A stretch of DNA of 64,000 nt from Tillus elongatus (taxonomy: Eukaryota > Arthropoda > Insecta > Coleoptera > Cleridae), in assembly GCA_964006375.1 (NCBI GenBank), contig OZ023266.1, forward strand, positions 16,669,565 through 16,733,564, written 5' to 3'. The position numbers were made by a program, and so were the translations under genes. Positions 1 to 11,283 of the stretch are shown here, piece by piece. The notes under the pieces were generated by a model. That model was not told the DNA's origin, searched no databases, and was given only the letters and a program-made list of their open reading frames with translations. Every line of letters begins with the position of its first letter. Position 1 is the first letter of the stretch.

Positions 1-624
1 ATGTTCGTATCTCCGGAAAATGTTCGTATCTCCGGAAATAACACTAGTTATCGTAACCAAATTTTGTACGCGGGCTTGCGTCATAACAAGTAAATTACGT
101 ACCAAAATTTAGATCGGTAGGTTTAAAGAAAAAAAGTTATAGGCATTTAAAGAAAAATTGGGATTTTCTTCTTAAAATGTCAAAGTCGCGATTCGAAACG
201 TCAAAATTGGCAAAGAACGTGAAACGAATACGGTTTATGTAGAGAAAATGTAGCAAGAAGAGTTTTTTGCAAACCCTTAAGTTTGAGCTTCAACCGTAAT
301 TGTCCTTTTTACCAAAATATTTGCTGAAAATTCATTTCATATAGACCCCTTCTCTGATGCTTTGGCAGTAGTTTCAATTATAGAGTTTATCGTTTAATGA
401 TCTATAAGTTTGCACGACTGTTTGTAGAAAAAAATCGTTAATGAGCAGACCACAACTTCTAAATTTTGATAAGATTTCTTCAAATGAGCGCGAAATAGGC
501 TCCTTAGAACCCATATCCGGGATTAGTTTCAGTTTTTGTCTGTTTTTATATATACAGGGTGACGCATTTTTACGGTAAAGCTCAATATATGCGTTATTTA
601 ACAAGATACGAGAAAAAATTGTAT

Positions 625-627
625 ATG

Positions 628-712
<85 letters not shown>
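625..712. repeat. (TA)n microsatellite
   Basis: A nearly pure TA dinucleotide run of about 88 bp. Runs of this kind occur at the equivalent place in several Helentron-like copies in the window. Confidence 0.95.
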
Positions 713-717
<5 letters not shown>

Positions 718-871
718 GTCTTGAGCTGCATCCTATAAAATTAGTTTTACAATCACAGGTGGCCCATCATAAGTTGTTGGTACAAATTATCTTTTTTTTT
801 TAATCGAACACACCTTAAATTATTACATTTTTGCAGTTTCCATCGTAATATAATGCATGTTTGTAAGAAAA

Positions 872-1190
872 AAAAACTCAGGGCGCAGCAAGTGCGCTAT
901 GGTAGCGAATTTTATTTATGTTTCAAATTTCAATAGCGCAATTTGCTATTAACTAAACGTTCGTTGGCTAGGAGCCAGTTTCGGAAACATTTTGAGTTTA
1001 TTTTCGAGATTTTTTTTACATTGTCAAACAATAAAGTTATTTTGATGAAATATGGTACATTGTTTCTACTATATAGGTTATACTGGTAAACAAATTTCAT
1101 GCCTGGTTTCTTTAAAAGAAAAGACATATTTGCTATTAAAATCATTTCTATGCAAATTCACTACGTTAACGCACTGGCTGCGTCCAGATT
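872..1190. mobile_element. Fold-back element made of two Helentron-like 5' ends
   Basis: The left end carries GGGCGCAGCAAGTGCG followed by TAGCGAATTTT. The right end carries the same motif inverted (AAATTCACTACG...GCACTGGCTGCGTCC). About 320 bp lie between the outer ends, with no coding capacity. The same arrangement, with a related interior, recurs at 14.0-14.46 kb. Confidence 0.6.
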
Positions 1191-1675
1191 TTTATTTAAG
1201 GGTAAAATCTGAGCAAGGTACCATACCTTTGGTAGTAAATAAATGTTTACAAACCAAACTAATTAATAGTAATTATAATAATAGTAATGCCGATGTTAGT
1301 CAGCATCAGATAATGTTTGAAAATGCTAAATCATGTGTATTATACGTAGATAATTTTCAGATTAGTATGAGTCCTAATCTAAACCCTTTTTCATTTTCTT
1401 GTTGATTATAGCTCGTGCATATTTAATTACCATTGTTTATAAACAGTTGTTATCTTGATAATACAACTATATTACGTCACTTCTAAAATTTATAACAGTT
1501 CGTTGTGTAAAGTGACGTCAGATTCTAACAATTCTTTGTTTTTAGCGATTTTTTATTAACAAAATTGCTAATACAGGTCACGACTTTCGAAACACCTTTA
1601 CAAATGAGTGAAAATTAGGGCCCTTGGAAACAATATTTAGAGTTTCTCAGAATTAGTGTGTTTATATCTATAATA
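1191..1675 (-). mobile_element. Helentron-like remnant interrupted by a mariner element
   Basis: No gene is visible in this stretch. From about 1560 to 1675 it carries the family 3' block (ACGACTTTCGAAACACC, AATGAGTGAAAATTAGGGCCC) and a short T/A tract into which the adjacent mariner element appears to have inserted. Bases 1191-1540 show nothing recognisable. Confidence 0.45.
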
Positions 1676-3482
1676 CAGGCTGGCCCATTGAAAACGAAAC
1701 AGACCGATTTGCGCCCAGAGAAAATTTTTTTTTAAGAAACGCTGAAGCACGTCAATTTTAATATTGAGGGGGGCATGTTTTGACATAAAACTCAACTTTG
1801 TCGCATCAACCCCTTAAGGGTGGTGATAACAACCCTTATGTTTTAAATAGGGAACGTGGGTCGAGTGTTACATCATTTGAAAGCTCTTTCTTTTCTGAAT
1901 TCAGCACACTAATTTTTTTGAAACTTTTATCAACTCGTGTAAAAATTATTCACAGTTGGAGTTGCAAGAACGTATTTCATTCATTGTGATAAGAAATGCA
2001 CTAATTAGTCAATTTTTCGTTGAAAAAAACTAAAAAACAAAACCAAATGTTAAAAAATGTTAAGTAAGTGTTCAAATTGTTGACCACCAGCTTCCATAAA
2101 AAAGTACAAATTTTGCTCAAAACGAGCTCTGACATTCTGGAGCTTTTGTGGAGTTATTAGACGGCATTCTTCAACAATGCGTCGTCGTAATTCTTCCAGA
2201 CTCCGGGTCTGTTGCGTAAACTCCCTAATACGTTGTGAAAAATGCGGAGGAGCTCCATCTTGTTGAAACACTAATTGATTTTCTTGATAGCGATCATCAT
2301 TTTCAACAATGTCAATTAGTAGAGGGTAAACGATATCTTCTAGTAACTCCAAATACGTTTCGCTAATCAAATTGCCATCAAGAAAAATTGGTCCGATTAA
2401 ACGGCCTTCAAAAATGTCAGTCCAGACATTTAATTTCTGTGGAGTTTGAGTGTGGACTTCGTGAACATTTCTTGGATTATTATCTGCCCAATAACGACAA
2501 TTATGACGATTGACTGTAGAGTTTAATAAAAACGTACACTCGTCTGAAAAACAGATATTGAACAGAAAGTTCCCCGTTATCAGCTATTCGTGCAGTCATA
2601 ACTTCACAAAACTTCAGCCGCCGATCAAAATAATCTTCATTCAGTTGTTGTACAAGATGAATTTTATACGGGTGAAATTTATGATGCTTCAGTATTCGCT
2701 GAATAGTTCTTCTTTTGATGTTTGAAACAGTGGCCAATTTTCTCGTGCTCAAAGTTGGGTCTGCAGCAATTTGTCCTAAAACTTCAATCTCAGTAGTCTC
2801 ATTTCTAACCGGAAATTCATGTTCAGGATCCCGCTTTTTGTTGGCTACTGAACCACTTTGTCGAAACTTTGCAACTAACTCCAAAATGTATTTTCTGTTA
2901 ACATGTCTGTTCGGATGTCGTTCATTAAACAAATTTGCGGTACAGTTGGCACAGTCATCGTTTTTGAAAAAAAGAGTAATTATTTCAACTCTTTCTTCTA
3001 CAGAATACACCATTGTGAAATTAATTTTCGGTAGTACTATCAAGTATCAAACCGACCAATAAACTGAAATAATAAACCGCATTTCTCTCATTCCGATAAG
3101 AAATGTTCCGATAGTCAATTTTTTGTTTACAAACCAACAAAACAGTGACTATCAGCACATTTCTGATCGAAATGAGTGAAATGCGTTTTTGCATCTTCAA
3201 CTGTGAATAATTTTTAAACGAGTTGATAAAACTTCCAAAAAAATTTGTTCTGAATGCAGAAAAGAAAAAAAGAAAGAGCTTTCAAATGATGTAACACTCG
3301 ACCCATGTTCCCTATTTAAAATATAAAGGTTGTTATCACCACCCTTAAGGGGTTGATGTGACAAAGTTGAATTTTATGTCAAAACATGTCCCCCTCAATA
3401 TTAAATTTGACGTGTTTCAGCGTTTCTTAAAAAAAATTTCTCTGGACGCAAATCTGTCTGTTTCGTTTTCAATGCGCCACCC
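1676..3482 (-). mobile_element. Mariner-like DNA transposon (copy M1) with ~300-bp terminal inverted repeats
   Basis: The terminal 300 bp at each side are inverted copies of each other; outer ends read roughly GGGTGGCGCATTGAAAAC and sit next to TA. Shared inner landmarks include ACCCCTTAAGGGTGGTGATA and GAAAGCTCTTTCTTTTC. The interior holds a broken transposase on the - strand. TA target choice and a DDE_3-type protein place it in the Tc1/mariner/IS630 superfamily. The other copy, M2, is at 41847-43434. Confidence 0.85.
2057..3013 (-). pseudogene. Mariner-like (DDE_3) transposase pseudogene, copy M1
   Basis: Reading leftward from an ATG at 3013, the protein starts MVYSVEERVEIITLFFKNDD, a helix-turn-helix start typical of insect DDE_3 transposases. 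It goes on with the second HTH (STRKLATVSNIKRRTIQRIL) and HFSQRIREF near FQQDGAPPH, the second catalytic-acid region. The segment with the third acid (PPRSPDL in copy M2) is deleted here and several frame breaks occur, so the enzyme is dead. The tail GGQQFEHLL is the usual end of this family. Confidence 0.85.
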
Positions 3483-3516
3483 TATATACACAGGTTCACT
3501 ATCTGCTGGTCCAACT

Positions 3517-3544
3517 GTATTATTATATTATTATTATTATTATT

Positions 3545-3589
<45 letters not shown>

Positions 3590-3634
3590 ATTATTATTAT
3601 TATTATTATCATTATTATTATTATTGCACTCTTT
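3517..3634. repeat. Compound (TTA)n-(TTG)n-(TTA)n microsatellite
   Basis: About 118 bp of trinucleotide repeats: TTA units, then 14-15 TTG units, then TTA units again with one TCA. It would read as Tyr and Cys runs in one + frame, but this is low-complexity DNA and not a gene. Confidence 0.95.
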
Positions 3635-3681
3635 TCATCCACCTACATCAGTATTTTCTAGATGTGATTAAATAAGATTGG

Positions 3682-3823
3682 GGTAAATTTGCAGATTAGC
3701 TCCCGAACGCTGTACAAAAAATTGTTTTCAGAAACATTACTAGGACCCCCCCTGGATGCACAAACCACAAGAAAAATTTGAAGTTTTTTGAAAAGCGTTC
3801 GGGAGCTAATCTGCAAATTTACC
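3682..3823. mobile_element. Short hairpin MITE with 8-bp target-site duplication
   Basis: A 142-bp element whose ends are perfect inverted repeats of about 30 bp beginning GGTAAATTTGCAGATTAGCT. It is flanked on both sides by AAGATTGG (3674-3681 and 3824-3831), an 8-bp target-site duplication. A longer relative is at 27950-28625. An 8-bp duplication fits hAT or P-type transposases; no coding capacity is present. Confidence 0.9.
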
Positions 3824-3899
3824 AAGATTGGTTTTATGGATAGACGTGGTATAGAGAAAAGTCGTTGCTACTTATTGTATTATTTTATATTAGAAAGTA

Positions 3900-4010
3900 A
3901 ATATATCTCTTCGCGACAAACATTTATAGTGAGGTGAGGCTGCTCCCTGGCGTCGGTGATTGGCCATAGTCGCGGAAATGGACCGACGTTAAAGAAACAA
4001 GCGCGCGCGC
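3900..4010 (+). mobile_element. SINE 3' fragment
   Basis: This carries the conserved SINE segment found complete at 7741-8100, including TCCCTGGCGTCGGTGATTGG and CGACGTTAAAGAAACA. The tRNA-like head is missing, and the tail has grown into a (GC)n/(CA)n run extending to about 4070. Confidence 0.75.
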
Positions 4011-4072
4011 GCGCGCACACTCGCACGCACACAGGCACGCGCGCGCGCGCTACACCAACACACACATATGTA
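4000..4072. repeat. (CG)n/(CA)n microsatellite at a SINE tail
   Basis: Alternating CG and CA dinucleotides directly after the SINE tail. At the corresponding place other SINE copies carry (CA)n or (AAAT)n. Confidence 0.9.
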
Positions 4073-4744
4073 TGTCCGTTCGTGTATGATAAGCTTTAGT
4101 ATGTAAATGAACTAACCAAAATATCAAAACAAATTGCTCTTTAATTGTTTACGTAACATTGAATAGCGGAAAATTAAAATAGACTGGTGTAGTTTGTAGA
4201 CCATTCTTTGTGTGTTACATTGATAACAATGCTGTAATAAAACGTTCATTTATATTATTAAACAAGGTGCGGACTGGTATTTGGCAATGAGGAACATTGA
4301 CATTAGACGAGTTTATGGCACTTGGCACCTAAATACTAAATGTTTTATTAAGGCATAATTAGAAAGTACGAGGGTAGGTCATTATGCTTGCATGTGATCC
4401 ATCTATAGGTATTCTATGGTTATCATGTTTTTGACATATTGTAGTATAATCTTCGGTGAACTTGCAGTAAACCTCCCAGACAGTTTTAGACACATCGACT
4501 GCTGATAGATAAAGATTGGCATCTTACATGCACGTTGATACCATTTCTACCTTTCGCTTCCTTGTCTTCGCTGAGCTATCTAATTCAGACTTCTTCGCTG
4601 GCCTGGTGCGGTAAGTTAAAAATGATTCTTTTCCACAATTTCTCTATTTCTTTTTCTATTTCTTCGCTTCCTCTCCCGGTAAACCCCTTCCCCTGCGGTC
4701 AGCTATCGCTATCTATTTCTCAGATTACATTCCGCCATGTTTTT

Positions 4745-4990
4745 GACGGGGGAGGGGGGGGGGGGGTTGTCAACTTGGACGTGGGGGTTTTGCTTCCCCT
4801 CGTGCATGCCTGCAACCACCCTTATTGCGTAAACCACAGGAAAAATTCCAAAAATTTCTTCGGAACAACTCACAAGAAAGTTACGGGACCTGAGGCGAGT
4901 GCGGAGCATACAGTGTTTAGGGGAGGTATGGCTACAAAATGTGAAAAATGTAGCTTTTAGATGCCCGACTAAGCTGTTTTCCTCGCATTT
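4745..4990. mobile_element. Remnant of the GC-rich hairpin MITE family
   Basis: This resembles one arm of the element at 27950-28625: TGCATGCCTGCAACCACCC, a GTTACGGGACC motif and TTTTCTGCTCATATTG occur in the same order. It starts with a G-run at 4746-4766. Terminal repeats are not preserved. The stretch 4073-4744 to its left shows no gene or recognised repeat. Confidence 0.5.
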
Positions 4991-5004
4991 TCTGCTCATA
5001 TTGA

Positions 5005-5172
<168 letters not shown>

Positions 5173-7388
5173 CGTTTTTTTCCCTCAGGGCTCGTCCGCA
5201 GCCTTGCCGCCCCGATAGCACTGCAACCTTTGGTTGATTGTGCATACCCTTAGTCTTACTACACCCATTCCAAAATCACTGTGCCTTGAACTAGTCTGCA
5301 CAGCGATTGGTAGGGTAAAGTTTTATATTGCTCTGTCTCCGGTCTAGGCTGGCCGTAGATCAGTTGTCTTTTGCGGTCCAAAGCTTTACATTCGCACAAT
5401 ATGTGCTGGGCTGATTCCTCCCCCTCGCCGCAGTCTGCATGCGAGGTCCCCTTCGAACCGCCCCATTTTATGCAGGTGTTTCTTGACGGCCATGTGTCCC
5501 GTCAAGAGACCTGTTGTGTTTCTGAGCTGTCCTCTGCTAAGATTTAGCAGCTCCACAGCTCTCTTTGAAGTGGGTCCGTCAATTATTGACTTCCCATGTC
5601 TGAGCCCTGGACAGCTCGCCCAGTACACCTTGTGTTGGTTTCTGACCCAGGACTTGATGGCCCCTCTGGCAGTGCTCTTTGTTACGCCCAGAGCCGGTTC
5701 TGGTCCCATAAATGGTTCTGTTGGCCGTCTCTTCGCGAGACTGTCAGCTTCCTCATTGCCTTTGACCTCGGAGTGACCCGGCACCCAGATGAGGGTCACC
5801 CCATTCTGCCCAGCCAGGTTGCTCGTCTCGGTACTCACTCACCAGCCAGGAATTTACCAGTGGGCTACTTAGGGCCTTAAGCGCTGCCTGGCTGTCTGTG
5901 GCTATGAGAATCCGCTTGTTGGTGCAGCCCCTTCTCTTGTTCTCCCGCACACAGTGCAGGATGGCGTACATTTCGGCCTGAAAGACCGTTGCATGGGCTC
6001 CGAGGGAAATACTATGACTTATCCTCGGTCCTCCCGAATAAACACTTGCCCCTGTCCCACGCTCCCCGCCGGATCCGTCCGTGAACCAGACGAACGCGTC
6101 CCGTGGTATGCTCGGCGTCTCCTACCGCCATGCCTCGCGGTCGGGGATTTCCACTGTAAAGTTGTTTTCCGTGCAGATTTGCGGGCTCGCGAAGTCTGAC
6201 CTAATTTCAAGCATGGGCTCCTTCACGATCTCCTGAATTTTGCAGTGGCCCCTGAAGCCTGGGTTGATGTTCAGTCTACAATTGCAGGCTAGTCTGTATA
6301 GTCCTAGCCTGCCTCCCCTATAATAACTGTGTGTGGGGGGGGGGGGGGGGTGGGGGGGTCAGATCCAGCAACACCTCCATGCCGGCTGTTGGGGTTGAAG
6401 ACATGGCCCCTGTGGTGCCGTGGTGCCTAGGCAAGCCATCCTTTGGATCTTGCCTAGTTTTTGTTTAGCACTGGATTGTGTCGCCCTAGGCCACCAGACC
6501 AGTGCCGCGTATGTTAACGATGGTCTAATCACCCTTGTGTACAGCCAGTGGGCCATACTAGGTCTTAGTCCCCACGTTTTTCCATATAGCCGCCTAGTGA
6601 CGCCTAAGGTCATGACTGCCTTACGCAATATTTTTGCAATGTGACCATTCCAGGTTAGCTTAGAGTCCAATACGACCCCAAGATATTTTACCTCCCTGGC
6701 CATTGGAATGTTCCTACCGTATAGAGTGAGAGTTCTGTAGCTATCGCACTTCCTCCTCCTCGTAAACGGCACGACGGTTGCTTACTCGGGGCTCACCCCG
6801 AGCTCTTGACCAACCGTCCACCCTTCCACCACTTTCAGTGGTGTCTGCATGTGCTCCCACACTGACTGTGTAACCTTTCCTCGGACTATGATGACAATGT
6901 CGTCCGCATAGCCCTGTACCTCATACCCCCTTCCCGTGAGCCTCCGACTAGGCACCAGAGCAAGGGAGACAGAACGCTCCCCTCCGGACACCCCACCGCG
7001 GCCCCTGCCAGCAGAGTCCCTCCCGCGAGTGAGGTGAAACCTCCCTGTCCCTGAGCATGGAACCGATCCACTTGCAGCAGGTCTCCTCTATTCCACGCTC
7101 CCTGACAGCTGCCAGAACCGATCCGAATGAGGTGTTGCTGAAGGCCCCCTCTATGTCTACGAAGGTCCCCAGCGCCACCTCCCTGTTCTCCAGCGTATTC
7201 TCCAGTTCCAGCAACAGTTGGTGCAGTGCTGTTTCTGTTGAAAATCCTGCTCTGTATGCATATTGTCCGCAGTGTAGGGAATATGTTTCCAGTACATCGC
7301 ACCTAATGTGCCGGTTGATCAGTTTTCCACTGTTTTTAGCAAGAAGGACATGAGACTTATTGACCTCAGGGACTTTGCCTGGTCTTAT
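5173..7388 (-). mobile_element. Non-LTR retrotransposon with RNase H domain, 5'-truncated (copy E)
   Basis: On the - strand, RT fragments come first ([60 protein letters not shown]). An RNase H domain follows ([31 protein letters not shown]) and then a C-terminal region with LLTGHMAVKKHLHKMG. RNase H in an APE-type LINE points to the I/R1/LOA assemblage; the exact clade is unresolved. Many frameshifts and stops mark it as dead. A G-homopolymer at 6336-6357 interrupts it. The 3' end ...GGACGAGCCCTGAGGG plus A-run lies at about 5173-5200. Confidence 0.85.
5386..5971 (-). pseudogene. RNase H domain of LINE copy E
   Basis: Two overlapping - frames give the RNase H core: a helix with [15 protein letters not shown], then [20 protein letters not shown], whose Asp and His belong to the DEDD-type RNase H1 fold. 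A post-RNase H tail with GISPAHIVRM (normally a Cys-His knuckle) follows. A frameshift near 5760-5840 separates the two halves. Confidence 0.8.
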
Positions 7389-7740
7389 TACTCGAGTTTT
7401 AACGAAAAATGTCAATTTTCACCAAATCACCCCCCATTCATCGCTGCCTCTGAAGCGATTTTACCCCAAAAAACCGAACCGTTCGTTTGTCGAGGGCTAA
7501 CTGTATACCAAATTCGAAGACGATATCTCAATTAGTTCTAAAGTTGTCGTGGCTACAGACAGACCGACAGACAAAAAAAAAAGTTTGTTCCCAAATCATG
7601 TTTTCTATGTGTTTTGGTACTTTTTACGACGTATAAGCGGGAACAAAATGTTTGAAATTTTTATCGCCGATGCGGTACTTCCACACGTTGTGACGATGTG
7701 TAAGTAATATTACAAAAATAATATGTTTACTAAATTTATA
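7389..7740. other. No gene; unassigned repeat-like sequence
   Basis: Bases 7497-7700 look like a decayed repeat (GACAGACCGACAGAC, then an A-run). A similar phrase with a (CA)n run occurs near 12640-12710. Nothing codes here. Confidence 0.4.
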
Positions 7741-8100
7741 TCAGAACCTCGGTGGTTCAGAGGTAAGAACGTGTGCCTCTAAACCGAAGGGTACTGAGTT
7801 CGATCCCAGGATACTCCTTTCACTTTTTCAGTGCAAACTGTAACATTAACATCAATCGAGGTTCTGGCATTGTATTTGAGCACGTTGAATGTCGGCACGT
7901 TCCGCCTTTGGAGGGGGCGTAAAGCCGTCGGTTCCGTGTTCATGCGATTTTGGGCTCGTTAAAGATAACTCCCTCCTTACAGAAAGGCAGGGGTTCGGCA
8001 AAATTTCCAGGATAGTGAGGTGAAACTGCTCCCTGGCGTCGGTCATTGGCCATAGTCGCGGAAATAGTCCGACGTTAAAGAAACAGAACACACACACACT
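7741..8100 (+). mobile_element. tRNA-derived SINE, near full length
   Basis: The head (7745-7815) looks like a tRNA: an A-box-like GGTGGTTCAGAGG and a clear B box GTTCGATCCC near 7798. The body contains GGAGGGGGCGTAAAGCCGTC and TCCCTGGCGTCGGTCATTGG. The tail is GACGTTAAAGAAACAGA plus (CA)n. Other copies lie at 3900-4010 and 43435-43655. It is a retroposed RNA-polymerase-III-type repeat, not a functional tRNA gene. Confidence 0.75.
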
Positions 8101-8752
8101 ACATTTATAAATGATCCAAAATTTTTCCACTTTGGTTTTGTTTGTAAATAATTATGTCGTATAATTTAGTGAAACAGTTTAATGATCCGGCGAACCCCTG
8201 TTTGCATATTTTTTTATACCTTAATAGCTCACAAAATAAACTTTATCATTTATCACCTGTACTAATACCTTTATCGGACTTCAACAATGTATTGCGCTGT
8301 TGACTTTGCAACAAGTTCTCAAGTTGATCATCATCATGACTTACGATAAATTTCAATAGGTAACAATGAGCGTTCGTACTTTGTACAAATTATGCCAGTC
8401 ATAACCAAAATCGTTGATCGTTCCTTCCTGTGAAAACCGACAAACCAACAAATCTGTAACACGTGTTAATAGACCGTGCCATCGACATTAATGAAGTAAC
8501 AATACATACATATTACAGATAAGAAATTCCAACATCAAAAATTCCGAAATTTGTAAAGCGCGTCTTAATAATCTAGTATGTTAAGTTAAAAATCTAATCT
8601 ATGTAGATAAATACATAATCAATCATATGATGTACGTTTTTGGCTTTAATTTATGATATTGTCACAGTCTAAGCGCAATGTCACCTCGCCGTCGCAACCA
8701 TTATTTATTGTGTCCAGCAGCTCTTTCAATTTAATTGTAGTATTGACACTAT
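8101..8752. other. No gene seen
   Basis: AT-rich unique-looking sequence without a supported ORF, repeat or splice pattern. A THAP-type transposon begins at its right edge. Confidence 0.4.
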
Positions 8753-8839
8753 CACAGAACACCCCCTATAGAAGGGAAACGCCAATGCTGACGTTTTGAA
8801 CAATATTGCAGCGCCTCTGGCGGATGCGCTGAATTTTAG

Positions 8840-9047
8840 TCACACGCGGCCGTGTGGGAAAGTCGATTCAGACTTTCCAATACGGACTCGGGGGTCGACG
8901 GTTCGAGACTCACCGGCGGCGGATGATTTTTCAAAATCACTGTCGTCGTTGAGATCAAGCTCAAGGTGGAGGGTAGGTTAGTTTAGATGAGCAAAAAGGG
9001 TCAGCAATGGCCTAATTGCCAGTAAGCATCTTACCTTTTTTTTTTAC
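8840..9047 (+). mobile_element. Second SINE-like repeat (tRNA-like head, T-rich tail)
   Basis: A B-box-like GACGGTTCGAGACTC lies at about 8899 after a GTGTGGGAAAGTCGATT head. The body has TCGTCGTTGAGATCAAGC and the end is a pure T run at about 9036-9047. Head and tail are unrelated to the SINE at 7741. Confidence 0.5.
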
Positions 9048-9787
9048 TTACACGCGGGAAATTTGATTTCATTTTCATTTAGCAAATCCAAATAAATTCT
9101 ATTTAATTTTATACCACTGCCAATAAAGAGGTTAAACTAGTCAAATAATTTTTTTTTTGATTTTTATAGTGAAAGCAAAACAAGTTATGTTTTAATAACA
9201 CACATATGCCTGTTTTAAGCTTTGCAATCATAGGAAAAATTAATTGGCAATTTGCACCTTCTAACACTTGCAGCTTCAGTTTTTACTATCGATATGATTA
9301 ATGGAAAATCAAACAAGATAAAATACACTTGTGTTTTATTAGAACAGTATTACTATTACATTTCTTTAAAAACCTAGAACAGTATTCCTATTACATTTTA
9401 TTTAAAAACCATTTTAATTCTGAAAGTAAGATGAAGTATATATGGCCATTCCTTATCGATAGGTAGGTATATTACAGCAGTCTGGTGCTTGTACACTATT
9501 ACATTTATATGCTCACATGACCACAATGTATGGCAAGGTTGGTTTTGCCTTCTTTTAGGGTATGTATAAATGACGTCATATTGTCATTTATTAGAAAAAC
9601 ATTTGTGCACCCTTTAATTTTCTTCTTTATTTAAAATGACACTTGGTAATATTCATCTGACAACAGTGTACACTATCAGGCTTTCTGGTCGCCTTCCGAA
9701 TCCACCCGATCCATTGTTTACTTCCGAGATGTTGTCCAAGAGAAATATAAATTTTTATTTGCATTTTAAGATATATGAATACTTACT

Positions 9788-10047
9788 CAAAGGAAGATGT
9801 AATATTAGAACAGCAGTTCTTTTCAGGCCTCTTCTCATTTCAGGTACTTTATCATCATCAACGAAATGACGATCACAAATATAAACTCTATCGTAAATGG
9901 CTTGTGGATATAAACCAAGCATATTAGGGTTTTGTACAGCTTTCACCCAGTCATCAAAATGGTCTTCTGATGATTTCAACGAAAAACGATGTCTTTTGCT
10001 AAATAAATGCAGGCACCCCGGAACACAACAATAAATCGTTTTCTTGG
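9788..10047 (-). CDS. THAP-domain exon or remnant
   Basis: On the - strand the frame reads KKTIYCCVPGC, then SKRHRFSLKSSEDHFDDWVK, then DRVYICDRHFVDDDKVP. These supply the C2CH zinc ligands of THAP (CCVPGC at 10013-10030; C and H of ICDRHF at 9863-9880, 45 residues on), the central Trp and the Phe-Pro-like tail. The frame ends at a perfect donor GTAAGT (complement of 9781-9786), so it may be a real exon. No start codon or upstream acceptor is convincing. It may be a transposase DNA-binding domain or a domesticated fragment. Confidence 0.65.
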
Positions 10048-10659
10048 TATATTTATATCCACAAAGCTTCCGTAAGAAAACGTTATTTATTTATAACCTA
10101 TGAACTACTAAAACGTTCTAAACTTGCCCGAAAACTAAAACAGTTGTAATTATGTTTCACCAAAACACCTTGAATTATGAAAGCACCATGCTTTTTTGAT
10201 AAGAAAATTGAAAATAGAATTGAAATTACATGATTGTTTAAACACAAAGCTTATGATAACGATCATATTTTGACTCACAAAAAAAAAAATGCGCCTCTAA
10301 AACATAAAACCGACGAACAATGAAAACACTGTAAAGTATCCACTAAAAGTTAATATAGGTAAAACTTAATGAAAAGAAACATTTAGCAACAAACTTGTAT
10401 TATAATTATACAATGAAAGAACTAGAAGCGAACAAAAACTTTTTTGCATTCAAAACATTTGAATTTTGAATGTATGATAAAATGGCGCACTGAACAGCTT
10501 GTTCAGTAGAATTGTAGCACTACTAGCGACATCTACTATATGCGATGTCTGAACTAGAGCCCTAATAAAGTCCAGGTTAGCTCCATTTAGGTGAAACTTC
10601 TATAGGGAGTGTTCTGTGCACTTTATCAATTGGGAAAGGTTTTTTCATAAGGTTTCTTC

Positions 10660-11275
<616 letters not shown>

Positions 11276-11283
11276 TAAAAAAA

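Larger units (their letters stand above)
1..1190 (-). mobile_element. Helentron-like element debris
   Basis: The left 350 bases resemble internal parts of the Helentron-like copies at 13.2-13.9 kb and 27.4-27.9 kb (lines on T-rich blocks, CAAAGAACGTGAAAC, and a block ending ATAGACCCCTTCTCTGATGC). At about 400-545 there is a degenerate 3' terminal hairpin followed by the family block AATGAGCGCGAAATAGG and ACCCATATCCGGGATTAG, and then a (TA)n array. No transposase is present. The copy is broken and its exact ends are unclear. Confidence 0.55.
8753..10618. mobile_element. DNA transposon with 23-bp terminal inverted repeats and a THAP domain
   Basis: The left end CACAGAACACCCCCTATAG and the right end, reverse-complemented CACAGAACACTCCCTATAG, match at 22 of 23 positions and bound 1.87 kb. 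Inside, on the - strand, is a THAP zinc-finger coding block (9788-10047). Flanks GACACTAT and CACTTTAT look like an eroded duplication of about 8 bp. THAP plus CA...TG ends fits the P superfamily, but no catalytic region was recognised, so this is inference. A SINE sits within the left part; 9048-9787 and 10048-10590 show nothing codable. Confidence 0.65.

Noticed and set aside
3880..4065. Arg/Ala/Val-rich ORF on the - strand
   Set aside because: It translates a SINE tail plus a (CG)n/(CA)n microsatellite.
7745..7815. Candidate functional tRNA gene
   Set aside because: The B box is good, but the acceptor stem and anticodon arm do not fold convincingly, and the sequence continues into a repeated SINE body.
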